A stretch of 36,373 nucleotides of DNA from an uncultured Ignavibacteriota bacterium (GCA_937915485.1 CALGII010000298.1:1-36373); one strand, 5' to 3'. Counted from the stretch's first letter, positions 13,367-22,003 are shown. A program made the numbers and translations. Notes: generated from the letters alone by a model not told the origin.

Positions 13367-15534
13367 TTTGCGATTATTGTTTTATTTTTTCTGTGAATTT
13401 CGAATTTGCAAATTTTTTCTCGTGTGATTGTAATAAAAAAGAACTCTTTAACCCTATTGAACCGTAAAAATGAATTCACGATTTCGGACTGAAGCGTTAA
13501 CTCGTTGGAATGAAGCAGGTTGTCGGTTTTCAGATAAGTCAATCTGAAATTTGATTTCATGAACGTAAAGAACGGAGCAAAGAAGTCCTGAATAAACAAG
13601 CCTGTTTTGCTGTAAACGAGGTGAAGGCCGGGTGTATCCTCTATGCTCATTCCCTGGTAGTATCCCAGAGGGACTTTATACGCTGCAAGGAAGAAATAAT
13701 AAAGCAGGGATTTTTTATCGCCCGCAAAATCATAGAAATAAAAAACGCGGCCGTCATTATGAAAGTATGCAGCTGATTTTGATTTTACACAGTAGAGATA
13801 TGAGTGATTATAAATGTCCGTATAAACCACCCACTCAACCGTTTCCTTAGTATGATTTCTGTTCACTTCAAATTTTAGCGACTGTCCGGGAATGAAATGG
13901 AAACCGGCTTTTAATAAGGGGTTTACTTCAACGTTTGAAATAATATCGTTCAGTCCGGGTTTAGCATTTGCTTTATAAACCGGACCCGCGGGAGCTTTGA
14001 TTATATACTGGGAAATCGGATAATCTATTGTTTCTCCGTTTACAAAGGGAACGCCTTGAAACTGGAAGTGCAAGTGCGGTTCCGGAGACCTGCCCGAGTT
14101 TCCGCAATTGGCAAGAATCTGACCCGCTTTTACAAATTCACCCGTCCGCACCTTAAACGAACCCGGCTTAACATGGCAAATTTTCGAAAAGAAGTCCTGA
14201 CCGTGTTTTATGACTATTGTATTGCCCCAGTTATTCTGCAAGTTAACATCTCCGATTTCATTATCGGGGACACCATCCAGAATTTCTTCGACATAACCGT
14301 CGGCAGGTGAAAGAATAACTTTATTATAGCAATAATAATCTTCGAGTCCGGCTCCGAGGTTCCGGTATGTATTGCCGAGTGAGTCTTTTATAACAAAATC
14401 CCACGCATGTTTCCATTTGTATTTATGCGTAATTTCACCGTTATGCGCCTGCGATACGTTCCATTCTCCGAAGAAAGGCAGTCGAACGGGATAATACTTA
14501 TAATCGCGGAAGCGAAAGTTGTTATTCAGGAATGAATACAGATTATTTTCCGGCGAGTTTTGTTGAATGACAACTTCGAAAAGACCCCGTCCTTTGTTCA
14601 GCCTTGATTTCACGGCAAACAAAAACATTATAACGACAAAATTAAACGGAAGAGAATAAATAGGCAGATTAAAAACGGCAAACGCGCTGCTCAGAGCGTA
14701 AGATATTAGCACCGTGACGGGCATAAGCACGATTGTCCACAGGTACGAACGCCAAGAAGGAACGAGAAAATATCCGCCTATCGCGATAGCAGTCAGAATG
14801 TAATTGAATCCGATATACGCATACGTTGCCTCCGTGATGTTTATCTGAAGCAGATTATAGAATAAATACGCCGAAAAGAAACCAATCAGAGACAATGAGA
14901 AAGCAATTCTTGAGTAATATAAAATGCCTGCGGCAATCAGAATGCCTGCGGGAACGTTGTACTGAAAAATAATCGCACCGAGGGACAAAAAATAAACTTT
15001 CAACGACGATGCAATATTTACGGTATTCCACCAGTTGTAAGCATTTATAAGCCAGTCGCCGCCGATAGAGTACATATCGTTCAGCAGATATACTCCTCTT
15101 CCGCTGATTCCGAGAACATTCAAATCACGGCTTACGAGAGTTACTATCCAGTACGCGGCAAGGAAAGGAAGGCTCAGGTAAGGAAGAGCATATTTACCGA
15201 GAATATTCTCGAAAGAGACTGTGACAAGAAAAGCAATAATCGAGGACAAGACCACAATCAGGAGAACAGTCCAGTTCGGGTCATATTGAAGACCGATTCC
15301 GAGGCCGGCAAGCAAACTGTTAAACCCGTAATATCCTTTTTCAATTTTGAATTTGTCAAAACCGAGGATTACAGCAATAACGTTGGCGGTTAAAACGGAA
15401 ACAAGTCCGCAAAGCCCGGCAAAATAATCCAAGAATGATGCAAGAAGCAGCAAGCCTGCAAAAAGAAGTTTATCCGAGAAGAAGATAATCGAATAACTAT
15501 TCAATATGCTTTTAACTGTTCTCAAAAAATTCAT
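13345..15534 (-). CDS. urea-transporter-like membrane domain fused to an M23 metallopeptidase
   Basis: A 729-residue fusion. Residues 20-310 form a urea-transporter fold with two internal repeats: GFNSLLAGLGIGL (70-82) in the first, GFNYILTAIAIGG (242-254) in the second, and the SLPFN motif (294-298). Residues about 365-495 are an M23 peptidase domain with all metal and catalytic marks: HAWD (His376, Asp379), the NWGNTIVIKHG strand (435-445), CHV (His454) and HLHF (His487, His489). The last 230 residues are strand-rich and unassigned. M23 enzymes cut peptidoglycan peptide bridges or other short peptides. The ATG directly abuts the stop of the decarboxylase gene (TAAATG), and the end overlaps the barrel gene by 22 bases. 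The transported substrate may differ from urea. Confidence 0.85.
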   Translation of the reverse strand: MNFLRTVKSILNSYSIIFFSDKLLFAGLLLLASFLDYFAGLCGLVSVLTANVIAVILGFDKFKIEKGYYGFNSLLAGLGIGLQYDPNWTVLLIVVLSSIIAFLVTVSFENILGKYALPYLSLPFLAAYWIVTLVSRDLNVLGISGRGVYLLNDMYSIGGDWLINAYNWWNTVNIASSLKVYFLSLGAIIFQYNVPAGILIAAGILYYSRIAFSLSLIGFFSAYLFYNLLQINITEATYAYIGFNYILTAIAIGGYFLVPSWRSYLWTIVLMPVTVLISYALSSAFAVFNLPIYSLPFNFVVIMFLFAVKSRLNKGRGLFEVVIQQNSPENNLYSFLNNNFRFRDYKYYPVRLPFFGEWNVSQAHNGEITHKYKWKHAWDFVIKDSLGNTYRNLGAGLEDYYCYNKVILSPADGYVEEILDGVPDNEIGDVNLQNNWGNTIVIKHGQDFFSKICHVKPGSFKVRTGEFVKAGQILANCGNSGRSPEPHLHFQFQGVPFVNGETIDYPISQYIIKAPAGPVYKANAKPGLNDIISNVEVNPLLKAGFHFIPGQSLKFEVNRNHTKETVEWVVYTDIYNHSYLYCVKSKSAAYFHNDGRVFYFYDFAGDKKSLLYYFFLAAYKVPLGYYQGMSIEDTPGLHLVYSKTGLFIQDFFAPFFTFMKSNFRLTYLKTDNLLHSNELTLQSEIVNSFLRFNRVKEFFFITITREKICKFEIHRKNKTIIANCIKEDY

Positions 15535-16887
15535 TTATATTTTATCAAGATGATTTGGGACGTATTCTAATGCAGTGATGTCTTTATTTGACTCTTTATT
15601 TCTTATAATATGGACTTCGCCCTCTGTGTCAATAAGCACTATACTTGGTCTGAGCGTGATGAACTGCATCCATTGAGTCATGTTGTATGCTCCGACGCAG
15701 CTGACGACGAGATTATCGTCTTTTTTAAGCGGCGGAAGTTGAATCGAATCCCTTATCTGATCGATGTTCATACAAAGCGGACCGTAGAGCGCGGTTGTTT
15801 CGTTGTGTCCCGAATATTCTTTTTCGGGATTTATCCGGTGTTCGTACCAGAATGCCGTAAACAAAATATTGACGCCGAAGTTAACAATGGTTGAGCGTCT
15901 TCCGTCGGAGAGTTTTTTATTCGCGATAACGGTTCCGAGAAGATACCCCGCTTCGTCAATCAGCGCCCTGCCCGTTTCGAGAATAAGCAGAGGCATATCA
16001 TCGGTATCAAGTTGAGAATTAATAAGGGCGTTCGTAATAGCCTCGGCGTAATCGTCAAAAGACGGAGCAGTGTCTTGTCCTGTTTGATATGCTCCTTTCA
16101 GAGTATTTCGTGATGCGAATCCGCCGCCGATATCTATATAGTCGATATTAGAGCCGTATTTCTTTTTGAATTCAAATGCGAGTTTTGCAAGTTTAGACGC
16201 TTCAACCTCGTAGGCTCCTGCAGAGAGCATGAACGTTCCGATGTGCGCATGAAGACCGACAAATTCCAGTTTTTTCGAATTCATTATTTTATTTATTGCC
16301 TCCATCGCCTCTCCGTTTTCATAATTAAATCCAAACCTGTCCCACTGCGGAAAAATCCCTGTATCCATATTCACCCGAATAGCGACTTTCGGTCTTTTTT
16401 TCAATTTGCCGGATATTTCTATCAGCGTATAAAGTTCGTCAAAATGATCGATGTGAATAAGCGAGCCGTTATTTGAAGCGGTAACGAGATCGTCTTCAGA
16501 CTTATCGGGACCGTTAAAAATAATTTTCTCTCCGCTGACGCCATTCGACAGGGCTTTATCATATTCGTATCTGGAAACGACTTCTGCCCAGGAACCTTCC
16601 TGATGAAAGATTCTGCAGACAGCGTCAAGATAGTTTGTTTTGTAAGACCATGCGAACTGAACTTTAGGATATCGCGTTTCGAAGGCGCGTTTTGCTTCGT
16701 GAATCGTGTTACGTATCGTGCTTTCGGATATCACAAAAAGAGGCGTACCAAAATCTTTAATAAGTCCCGATACCGGCACTCTGTCTATGTTTGAAATCGG
16801 TTCGAGTTCCGTACGCAGGCCGAATTTGTTTGATATACCGGTATTGAGTTTTTTGATTATCGGGCGTTCAAAAGGTAATTTATTCAT
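15535..16887 (-). CDS. PLP-dependent fold-III decarboxylase (LysA / ornithine-decarboxylase group)
   Basis: From the ATG at 16887 the enzyme has 451 residues; an open extension to a TTG at 16947 would overlap the upstream gene and is less likely. Fold-III hallmarks are in order: AWSYKTN with the PLP lysine Lys83, GLHAHIGT (211-218), DIGGGF (252-257) for phosphate binding, ETGRAL (304-309), GPLC with Cys372, and VGAYN (398-402). The family decarboxylates D- or L-amino acids such as diaminopimelate, lysine, ornithine or carboxyspermidine. ETGR replaces the more common EPGR and GPLCMNID the usual GPxCES, so it is a side branch and not a plain housekeeping LysA. It follows the ATP-grasp gene by ten bases, implying that it processes the ligase's substrate or product. 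Confidence 0.88.
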   Translation of the reverse strand: MNKLPFERPIIKKLNTGISNKFGLRTELEPISNIDRVPVSGLIKDFGTPLFVISESTIRNTIHEAKRAFETRYPKVQFAWSYKTNYLDAVCRIFHQEGSWAEVVSRYEYDKALSNGVSGEKIIFNGPDKSEDDLVTASNNGSLIHIDHFDELYTLIEISGKLKKRPKVAIRVNMDTGIFPQWDRFGFNYENGEAMEAINKIMNSKKLEFVGLHAHIGTFMLSAGAYEVEASKLAKLAFEFKKKYGSNIDYIDIGGGFASRNTLKGAYQTGQDTAPSFDDYAEAITNALINSQLDTDDMPLLILETGRALIDEAGYLLGTVIANKKLSDGRRSTIVNFGVNILFTAFWYEHRINPEKEYSGHNETTALYGPLCMNIDQIRDSIQLPPLKKDDNLVVSCVGAYNMTQWMQFITLRPSIVLIDTEGEVHIIRNKESNKDITALEYVPNHLDKI

Positions 16888-16897
16888 AAAATGATTT

Positions 16898-17950
16898 TTA
16901 TAATTCAGAATAAAGAGATAGTTTTTCGAATTCGGACAAATCCACAATAAGGTCGTAGGAATATCTTATAAAAATCTTTCCGACTTCATATTTATTAAAA
17001 GGCTTCACCGTCAATCCGAGAGCGAGTTTAGCAAGCGCTTCAGGAAGATTCTGTCCGGCACCGACAGCGAGATAGACCCAGGCGGGAAGGCGCGGATTAA
17101 TTTCAATCAGGAAGTACTCGTTGTTTTCCGTCTTAATCATTTCCAATTCCATACCGCCTCTCCATTTCGTGCGCTTAATAAGATTTCTTGTGATTTTCAG
17201 AAGGTTTGTATCGCCGAGGGCAATGCCTGCCCAGGCTTTGCCTTTATCGGTGATGTACTGTTTGCGCATGGGAACGGCTCCGATTGTATTTCCATTCCCG
17301 TCTCCGAGGGCGACGACATTTACTTCGGTGCCTTTAACGAATTGCTGGACAATAATCGGCAGTCCCCATTTGGAGGAAATTTTATGGAACGCGGATTTTG
17401 CCTGATCTTCGTTATAAGCAACAACGGCGTCATAATATTTTCCTTTAACCAGCAAGGGATAGTCGAAATCATCTTCATTACGGGATTGTTTAAAATCGTC
17501 GGCAGAGAAAATCGCCTTGCTGTCAGGAACTTTCAGACCGTATTTCCTGCCGAATTCCGGAAGAACTGTTTTATGGCGTTCTTCAAATTGCCGAAGAGAG
17601 GGAAGATACGTGTGAATTCCGATTTCACCGAGCCTGTCCGCTGCTTTCATAAAAGTAAAGAGTTCGGCATCGAAATTGGGAATCAGAACGTCAATTTTCT
17701 CTTTTTCGTTAATGTACTCTATTCGTTTAATAAGCGTATCCGAACCAAGCGTGGGGTACGGTATCTGATAAGTCTTATACACGTGATCGTGCATGTAAAT
17801 TCCCGGTTCAAGATTTTCGTAGGCGAGGCCGATTATACGGGGTTCGAAATACTCCGATTCCATCAATCCCCTGATAACCGGTATTCCCGGGCCGGGATTA
17901 TCCACATTATTAAGACCTGTCACGGCAACGGTTATTTTCCTCTTTTTCAT
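16898..17950 (-). CDS. ATP-grasp carboxylate-amine ligase
   Basis: A 350-residue single ATP-grasp protein. An N-terminal Rossmann-like pre-domain (ITVAVTGLNNVDNPGPGIPV, 6-25) is followed by the ATP-grasp core: DYPLLVKG with Lys169 contacting ATP, VQQFVKGTEVNV (201-212), GMELEMI (266-272) and the metal site FLIEINPRLPAW (280-291; Glu283, Asn285). Such enzymes activate a carboxylate as acyl phosphate and join it to an amine; PylC and carbamoyl-phosphate-synthase-like ligases are the nearest in style. Its start overlaps the stop of the PqqD-like gene by ATGA, and the decarboxylase follows after ten bases. The substrates are unknown; an amino acid linked to a peptide or small carrier is likely. 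Confidence 0.87.
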   Translation of the reverse strand: MKKRKITVAVTGLNNVDNPGPGIPVIRGLMESEYFEPRIIGLAYENLEPGIYMHDHVYKTYQIPYPTLGSDTLIKRIEYINEKEKIDVLIPNFDAELFTFMKAADRLGEIGIHTYLPSLRQFEERHKTVLPEFGRKYGLKVPDSKAIFSADDFKQSRNEDDFDYPLLVKGKYYDAVVAYNEDQAKSAFHKISSKWGLPIIVQQFVKGTEVNVVALGDGNGNTIGAVPMRKQYITDKGKAWAGIALGDTNLLKITRNLIKRTKWRGGMELEMIKTENNEYFLIEINPRLPAWVYLAVGAGQNLPEALAKLALGLTVKPFNKYEVGKIFIRYSYDLIVDLSEFEKLSLYSEL

Positions 17951-18186
17951 TTAATTATATTTAATTTTTTCAGCGTGAACAGATATTCGTCAAACGATTT
18001 ATCGAGTGCGGATTGAGAAACATCGTACTTTTCCAGTAGTTCCTGTTTAATCTCCTCCGGATTTTTCGTGTCCCGGATTAACCGCAGAATTTCCGCTGCT
18101 ATCGGATTCAAGGAGTATGAATCTCCCGACATCGAGTCAAACAGGAAACCGGATTCGCTTACGGCGATATTTTTGTTTACTTTCAT
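17947..18186 (-). CDS. PqqD-like peptide-recognition protein (RRE)
   Basis: From the ATG at 18186 the protein has 79 residues. A GTG 15 codons earlier is possible but would add a basic tail not usual for the family. The sequence follows the PqqD pattern closely: KVNKNIAVSESGFLFDSMSG (strand wing), SYSLNPIAAEILRLI (recognition helix), the acidic IKQELLEKYDVS and a C-terminal helix LFTLKKLNII. PqqD-like domains bind leader peptides of ribosomal peptide precursors and present them to modifying enzymes. It is the first gene of the minus-strand operon and overlaps the ATP-grasp ligase by ATGA, which makes ligation onto a peptide carrier the natural hypothesis. No precursor peptide gene was found next to it. 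Confidence 0.85.
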   Translation of the reverse strand: MKVNKNIAVSESGFLFDSMSGDSYSLNPIAAEILRLIRDTKNPEEIKQELLEKYDVSQSALDKSFDEYLFTLKKLNIIK

Positions 18187-18238
18187 AAATATATTTTTTT
18201 TAGTTTTACTTTCCCGACTGCGGATTTTCACCGTTTTG

Positions 18239-18268
18239 ATAAAACTATGATCCGTTAGTTTTTGTCAA
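18239..18268 (-). promoter_or_regulatory. putative promoter of the PqqD/ATP-grasp operon
   Basis: Minus strand: TTGACA (18268-18263) followed after 15 bases by TAGTTTTAT (18247-18239), about 50 bases before the ATG. The second box also resembles the TAnnTTTG element of Bacteroidota promoters. No other promoter-like pair is seen between the GNAT gene and this operon, but the evidence is only the sequence match. Confidence 0.35.
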
Positions 18269-18307
18269 AACACAATGCTGTTTGACATTCAAAACGGGAA
18301 ATAACGC

Positions 18308-18883
18308 TCAGTTATTTTCCTTTAGTTCGTTGAGAACCTTTTTTACGTAAACGCTTTTAAATTCATCATACAGAATATCCATCATCAGCATGTCATATTT
18401 TTCGTCGCCGAATATTTTTGATTTTCGTTTCACGCCGGTGTGTTTAAATCCGCACTTTTCATAAACTTTTATCGCTCTCTTATTAAACTCAATTACGAAC
18501 AGAGCAATATTATTCAGGTTCAGCATATTAAATCCGAAATCCAGAATGAGTTTAACGGCTTCGGTTCCATAGCCGTTGTTTCTGTAATCAGGGTCGCCGA
18601 TGTAAATCCCCAGCATGGCGTGCCTGCTTACATGGTCAATCTCGTGAAGGCCGGTCACTCCGATAAGTTTACCGGTTTTAATTTCCACGATTCCGAAAAT
18701 TCTCGATACTTTTCTTGCCTCCGGAATATAATATGTCTCTTCTTCGGCAGTAAGATTATAGACGGCATCGAAGTTCATCTGCACTTTAAGGTCATTCAGC
18801 CACTCCGCCACTTTTTCAGCGGCGGATGTTTCCAGCGGCGAGAGACAACACTTTGATCCGATAATTTGCTTGCAGTATCCCAT
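18308..18883 (-). CDS. GNAT-family N-acetyltransferase (RimJ/SpeG type)
   Basis: From the ATG at 18883 the protein has 191 residues; the open frame reaches back to a TTG at 18913 but the ATG gives the normal GNAT start. Residues about 70-150 carry the GNAT core: IVEIKTGKLIGVTGL (strands 2-4), the acetyl-CoA loop DPDYRNNGYGTEAVKLIL (RNNGYG as the Q/RxxGxG motif, about 105) and the C-terminal strand plus helix NKRAIKVYEKCGFKHTG. The family acetylates amines of proteins, polyamines or amino acids. It lies about 120 bases upstream of the PqqD-like gene on the same strand, so it could belong to that pathway, but a promoter-like element stands between them. Confidence 0.85.
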   Translation of the reverse strand: MGYCKQIIGSKCCLSPLETSAAEKVAEWLNDLKVQMNFDAVYNLTAEEETYYIPEARKVSRIFGIVEIKTGKLIGVTGLHEIDHVSRHAMLGIYIGDPDYRNNGYGTEAVKLILDFGFNMLNLNNIALFVIEFNKRAIKVYEKCGFKHTGVKRKSKIFGDEKYDMLMMDILYDEFKSVYVKKVLNELKENN

Positions 18884-19467
18884 ATAAATAATATAAGTTG
18901 TTATTAGCAACAATTAGCATTAAATTTCCTCATAATTTTCTCACCGCCAGAGATTGTATCGTCTAAATTACGGGCATTTGTTTCATAATTCGTTTCTGTC
19001 AATAAAGTCCGTGTAGGATATATTACAAATGATGTGCCAAAAAACCAGGCCGGTTTTTGCGAGGTTTGAACTATAACTTACTGTTTTCGACAAAATTGTC
19101 GTTTAGAAACCGCTAAACATTGCGTTTTTGCCGAATCTTTCAAAGCAAAGAAGTGTCTTACGGATTTTCTTCTTCTGTACAAAGCACGCCCATAATAGTT
19201 GCTATTAACAATTATTGTCTTTGAGCCGGTTATTCGACAAGAGGGGTGTACTCAAAGATTGCTTTATTTTTTAGCGGCACGTTTCGGGGAGGAATAATTC
19301 AGCAAGAAAAAAAGACGGTGCATTAATTATTTTTTTGTAACGGCGGTGTTACAAATAATCTTGAAAATGACTTGAAGTTAATTCAAAATATTCGAATGTT
19401 ATTCAAAATATAGTTTTTATTACTGTCAATTTCTTTTTTAAAAATTTTTAAAGGAAAGGTGCAAGTG
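18884..19467. other. intergenic region between divergent genes with hairpins and repeats
   Basis: No gene is seen in these 584 bases. A 7-bp A/T-edged hairpin (AAAAACC/GGTTTTT, 19040-19058) is present. Nearer the secreted-protein gene stands a perfect 8-bp stem TTTGTAAC/GTTACAAA (19334-19355, six-base G-rich loop). After that come two direct repeats ending in ATTCAAAATAT (19381-19391 and 19401-19411), twenty bases apart. These probably belong to the promoter and leader of the gene at 19468. Confidence 0.5.
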
Positions 19468-20997
19468 ATGAAAAAATTGTATTTACTGCTGATAATCATC
19501 CTATCAGGAATCTTCTTAAATCTTCAAGCCCAGCCGTCGCATTACAATTCCAGTTCGGACGGAACTCCGAATTCGTTTCCGTTCAACATTGCAGGCGGAA
19601 AGATGGTACAGGGTATAATTCCTCCGGGCACGCTTATAAATCCGACACCGGCTCCGGCGGGAAACATTACAAAGTATTACGTCCGCATCGCTTCGACAGG
19701 GCCGTTAGGTCCCGCGACGTATACGGATTTTAAAATTCTTTTTGCTCAATCATCGATGACGGTATTTTCGGGTTCATTTTACCCGGGAGCGATGGACACC
19801 GTTTATTCAAGAGCGAGCGTTACTTTAACCGCGGCGGGCGGCTCCTGGCTTGAATTCGTGCTTGACCATCCGTTCGCGTACAATCCTGCTCAGAGCCTGA
19901 TTGTTCAAATCGGTCATTGCGGAGTAACAGGAACATATACCGGCTACAGTATCGCGCAGACCGTAGTTACGGGATTCATGCGTAGGACATACAGCACGGC
20001 GGGATGTCCGTTCGCATACGGCGGACAGCAGGAACGTGAAATCAACTGCGGTATTACTCTCGGAGCAGCGACAACGCCGAACTACACTTTGAAACTCGCC
20101 ACGCCGGGAGTGAACACGACGTACGTTCAGGTTCCATTTGCTTCGAGCATGATCGGATTCGGCAACAACATAACGATTGAAGCGTGGGTAAAGCCCGGCG
20201 GCACGACGACCGCGGCGACAATACTCAACAAGGGCGTTTCTTCATTCGACTATCAACTCGGCGTAAGTTCGTCAACTATGCTTCCCTTCTTCAGAGCGGG
20301 TTCGACAATCGCGACCTGTCCTTTCCCGATACAGGCGGGGGTGTGGCAGCATCTCGCGGCGGTTTCAAACGGCTCGACCGTAACATTTTATCTTAACGGA
20401 GTCGCGGGAACGCCTGTAACGGCAGCCTGCGTGCTCGGCGGTTCGTCAAATGAAATGAGAATCGGAAGAGGTAACAACGACGCGGGTTCGGGGAATCTAG
20501 ATGAAATGCGCGTATGGAGCGTAGCGCGCACGGGTCCTGAAATTCTAGCGAACATGTGCAACAAGTGGGTGCCGAACAGCACGTCAGGTCTGAAAGCGCA
20601 ATGGCATTTCGACAGCACGTTTGTGGATTCAGTCAGCGGCTGGAACGGAACGGCGATGGGCACCGCGGGTTTTGACACGATGACATTCTGTCCGATAGCG
20701 ACAAACATTTCGGGTAACGGAGCGGTCATTCCCGAAAAATATTCGCTGAGCCAGAACTATCCGAATCCGTTTAATCCAACGACGAACATTAAGTTCGCGA
20801 TACCGAAGAACGGATACGTTGAAATAAAAATTTACGATATACTCGGCAAAGAGATTTCAACGCTTGTGAGCGATCCTTACATGGCGGGCGAATACATAGT
20901 CGGGTTCAACGCGTCAAAATTGTCTTCGGGAGTATATTTCTACAGAATTGTAGTGAATGATTTCGTGCAGACAAGAAAAATGATGGTTCTGAAATAG
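19468..20997 (+). CDS. T9SS-secreted LamG-domain protein
   Basis: The ATG at 19468 follows a good ribosome-binding site AGGAAAGG (19452-19459) and is preferred over the GTG three codons upstream; the protein has 509 residues. A signal peptide (KKLYLLLIIILSGIFLNLQAQ) leads to a Thr/Gly-rich beta domain (20-205) and then a LamG/concanavalin-like jelly roll (about 210-370; NNITIEAWVKPGG, GVWQHLAAVSNGSTVTFYLNG, NLDEMRVWSVART). The last 85 residues are a type A T9SS sorting domain: SLSQNYPNPFNPTTNIKFAI, IKIYDILGKEI, SSGVYFYRI and the basic terminal KMMVLK. The protein is therefore exported and fixed to the cell surface. LamG domains usually bind sugars or proteins; no catalytic site is visible. 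Confidence 0.9.
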   Translation: MKKLYLLLIIILSGIFLNLQAQPSHYNSSSDGTPNSFPFNIAGGKMVQGIIPPGTLINPTPAPAGNITKYYVRIASTGPLGPATYTDFKILFAQSSMTVFSGSFYPGAMDTVYSRASVTLTAAGGSWLEFVLDHPFAYNPAQSLIVQIGHCGVTGTYTGYSIAQTVVTGFMRRTYSTAGCPFAYGGQQEREINCGITLGAATTPNYTLKLATPGVNTTYVQVPFASSMIGFGNNITIEAWVKPGGTTTAATILNKGVSSFDYQLGVSSSTMLPFFRAGSTIATCPFPIQAGVWQHLAAVSNGSTVTFYLNGVAGTPVTAACVLGGSSNEMRIGRGNNDAGSGNLDEMRVWSVARTGPEILANMCNKWVPNSTSGLKAQWHFDSTFVDSVSGWNGTAMGTAGFDTMTFCPIATNISGNGAVIPEKYSLSQNYPNPFNPTTNIKFAIPKNGYVEIKIYDILGKEISTLVSDPYMAGEYIVGFNASKLSSGVYFYRIVVNDFVQTRKMMVLK

Positions 20998-21016
20998 AAA
21001 CGTTTTTAATATTTGT

Positions 21017-21050
21017 AAAACCCGGGAATTTTTTTCCCGGGTTTTCTTTT
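21017..21050 (+). terminator. factor-independent terminator
   Basis: Perfect 12-bp stem AAAACCCGGGAA (21017-21028) with TTCCCGGGTTTT (21034-21045), five-T loop, followed by further T residues; ends the LamG protein gene. Confidence 0.9.
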
Positions 21051-21152
21051 TCGCAGAATATAATTTTTATACGATTTTATTTTTCTAACCCGCAGAAGAG
21101 AGTTTCGATTAATGAGTTTGATAAAATTGAAATAATGACTTAATTTTACTAT

Positions 21153-21968
21153 ATGAAAAAACATATACTATTGGTTGAGGATGACGAGTTATTAAGGGAG
21201 AACATCACTTTAATTCTTGAGAGCGAAGGATATAAAATCACGTATGCGGCAGACGGTACGAAAGCGGTGCGCGAGATAAAGAGCAAAAAATTCGATATGA
21301 TATTGTGCGACATAATGATACCCGGACTCGACGGATACGGCGTGCTAAGGGCGATGAAAGAGGTGAAGAAAAAACTTCCGCCGCCTTTCATATTTCTGAC
21401 GGCAAAAACGGAGAGAACAGATATGCGGAAAGGGATGGAACTCGGAGCCGACGATTATCTGACCAAGCCGTTCACGAGAGAAGAAATTCTCAATTCAATC
21501 AGTGCGCAGTTTTCAAAGAGAGAAACGCTTATAAAAGAGCGGAAAGACGGAAAAGAACTTCTTGAGGAAATTAAGAGCAGTCTTCAGACCAAAGCGTTGA
21601 CGGGTCCGGACGATACCCGCAGTTTGAAATATGAAGAGAATATTTTCCTTACGGACAGGGGCAAATCGGAATTCATCAAAATCAGCGGCATACTATACCT
21701 TTCCGCCGCGAGGGACTATACAATTGCATACACGACGGACGGCAGGTCTTTTGCGATACGAAAGCCGTTGAAGGCGTGGGAGTCAAGGCTTCCCGGCGAA
21801 TATTTTCTTCGGATTCACCGCTCGACGATAATAAACACGGAATACATCGAAAAGGTCGAGAAGTGGTTTAATTACTCTCACAAATTGTTTCTAAAAAACG
21901 TGAAGGACCCGTTCATAATAAGCCAGAGGTACAGCAGGAAACTCAGGAAGAAAATCACAAAACTGTAA
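21153..21968 (+). CDS. REC-LytTR response regulator
   Basis: A 271-residue two-domain regulator. Residues 1-120 form a receiver: the acidic pocket Asp10-Asp11 (LVEDD), phospho-acceptor Asp53 (LCDIMIPG), Thr83 (FLTAKT) and Lys105 (YLTKPF). A helical linker of about 40 residues follows. Residues 160-271 are a LytTR DNA-binding domain (EFIKISGILYLSAARDYTIAYT, then FLRIHRSTIINTEYIEKVE, with the usual HRS and IN residues). LytTR proteins bind pairs of direct repeats, often in front of secretion or surface genes. No histidine kinase is adjacent, so it is an orphan here. The direct repeats at 19381-19411 might be a target, which is speculation. A terminator follows. Confidence 0.93.
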   Translation: MKKHILLVEDDELLRENITLILESEGYKITYAADGTKAVREIKSKKFDMILCDIMIPGLDGYGVLRAMKEVKKKLPPPFIFLTAKTERTDMRKGMELGADDYLTKPFTREEILNSISAQFSKRETLIKERKDGKELLEEIKSSLQTKALTGPDDTRSLKYEENIFLTDRGKSEFIKISGILYLSAARDYTIAYTTDGRSFAIRKPLKAWESRLPGEYFLRIHRSTIINTEYIEKVEKWFNYSHKLFLKNVKDPFIISQRYSRKLRKKITKL

Positions 21969-21973
21969 TAAAA

Positions 21974-22003
21974 AAAATGCCATCGTTTGATGGCATTTTA
22001 CAA
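21974..22003 (+). terminator. factor-independent terminator after the response regulator
   Basis: Perfect 11-bp stem AAAATGCCATC (21974-21984) with GATGGCATTTT (21989-21999) and a four-base loop. The T-run is short, but the stem begins six bases after the stop codon. Confidence 0.75.

Noticed and set aside
15535..16887. Plain housekeeping diaminopimelate decarboxylase (lysA)
   Set aside because: It has ETGR and GPLCMNID variants and a neighbourhood of RRE, ATP-grasp and envelope genes, so the symbol would overstate the match.
18187..18307. Precursor peptide gene beside the PqqD-like gene
   Set aside because: The only ATG-started frame in this gap on the same strand that I could follow is a seven-codon frame, too short to support a precursor.
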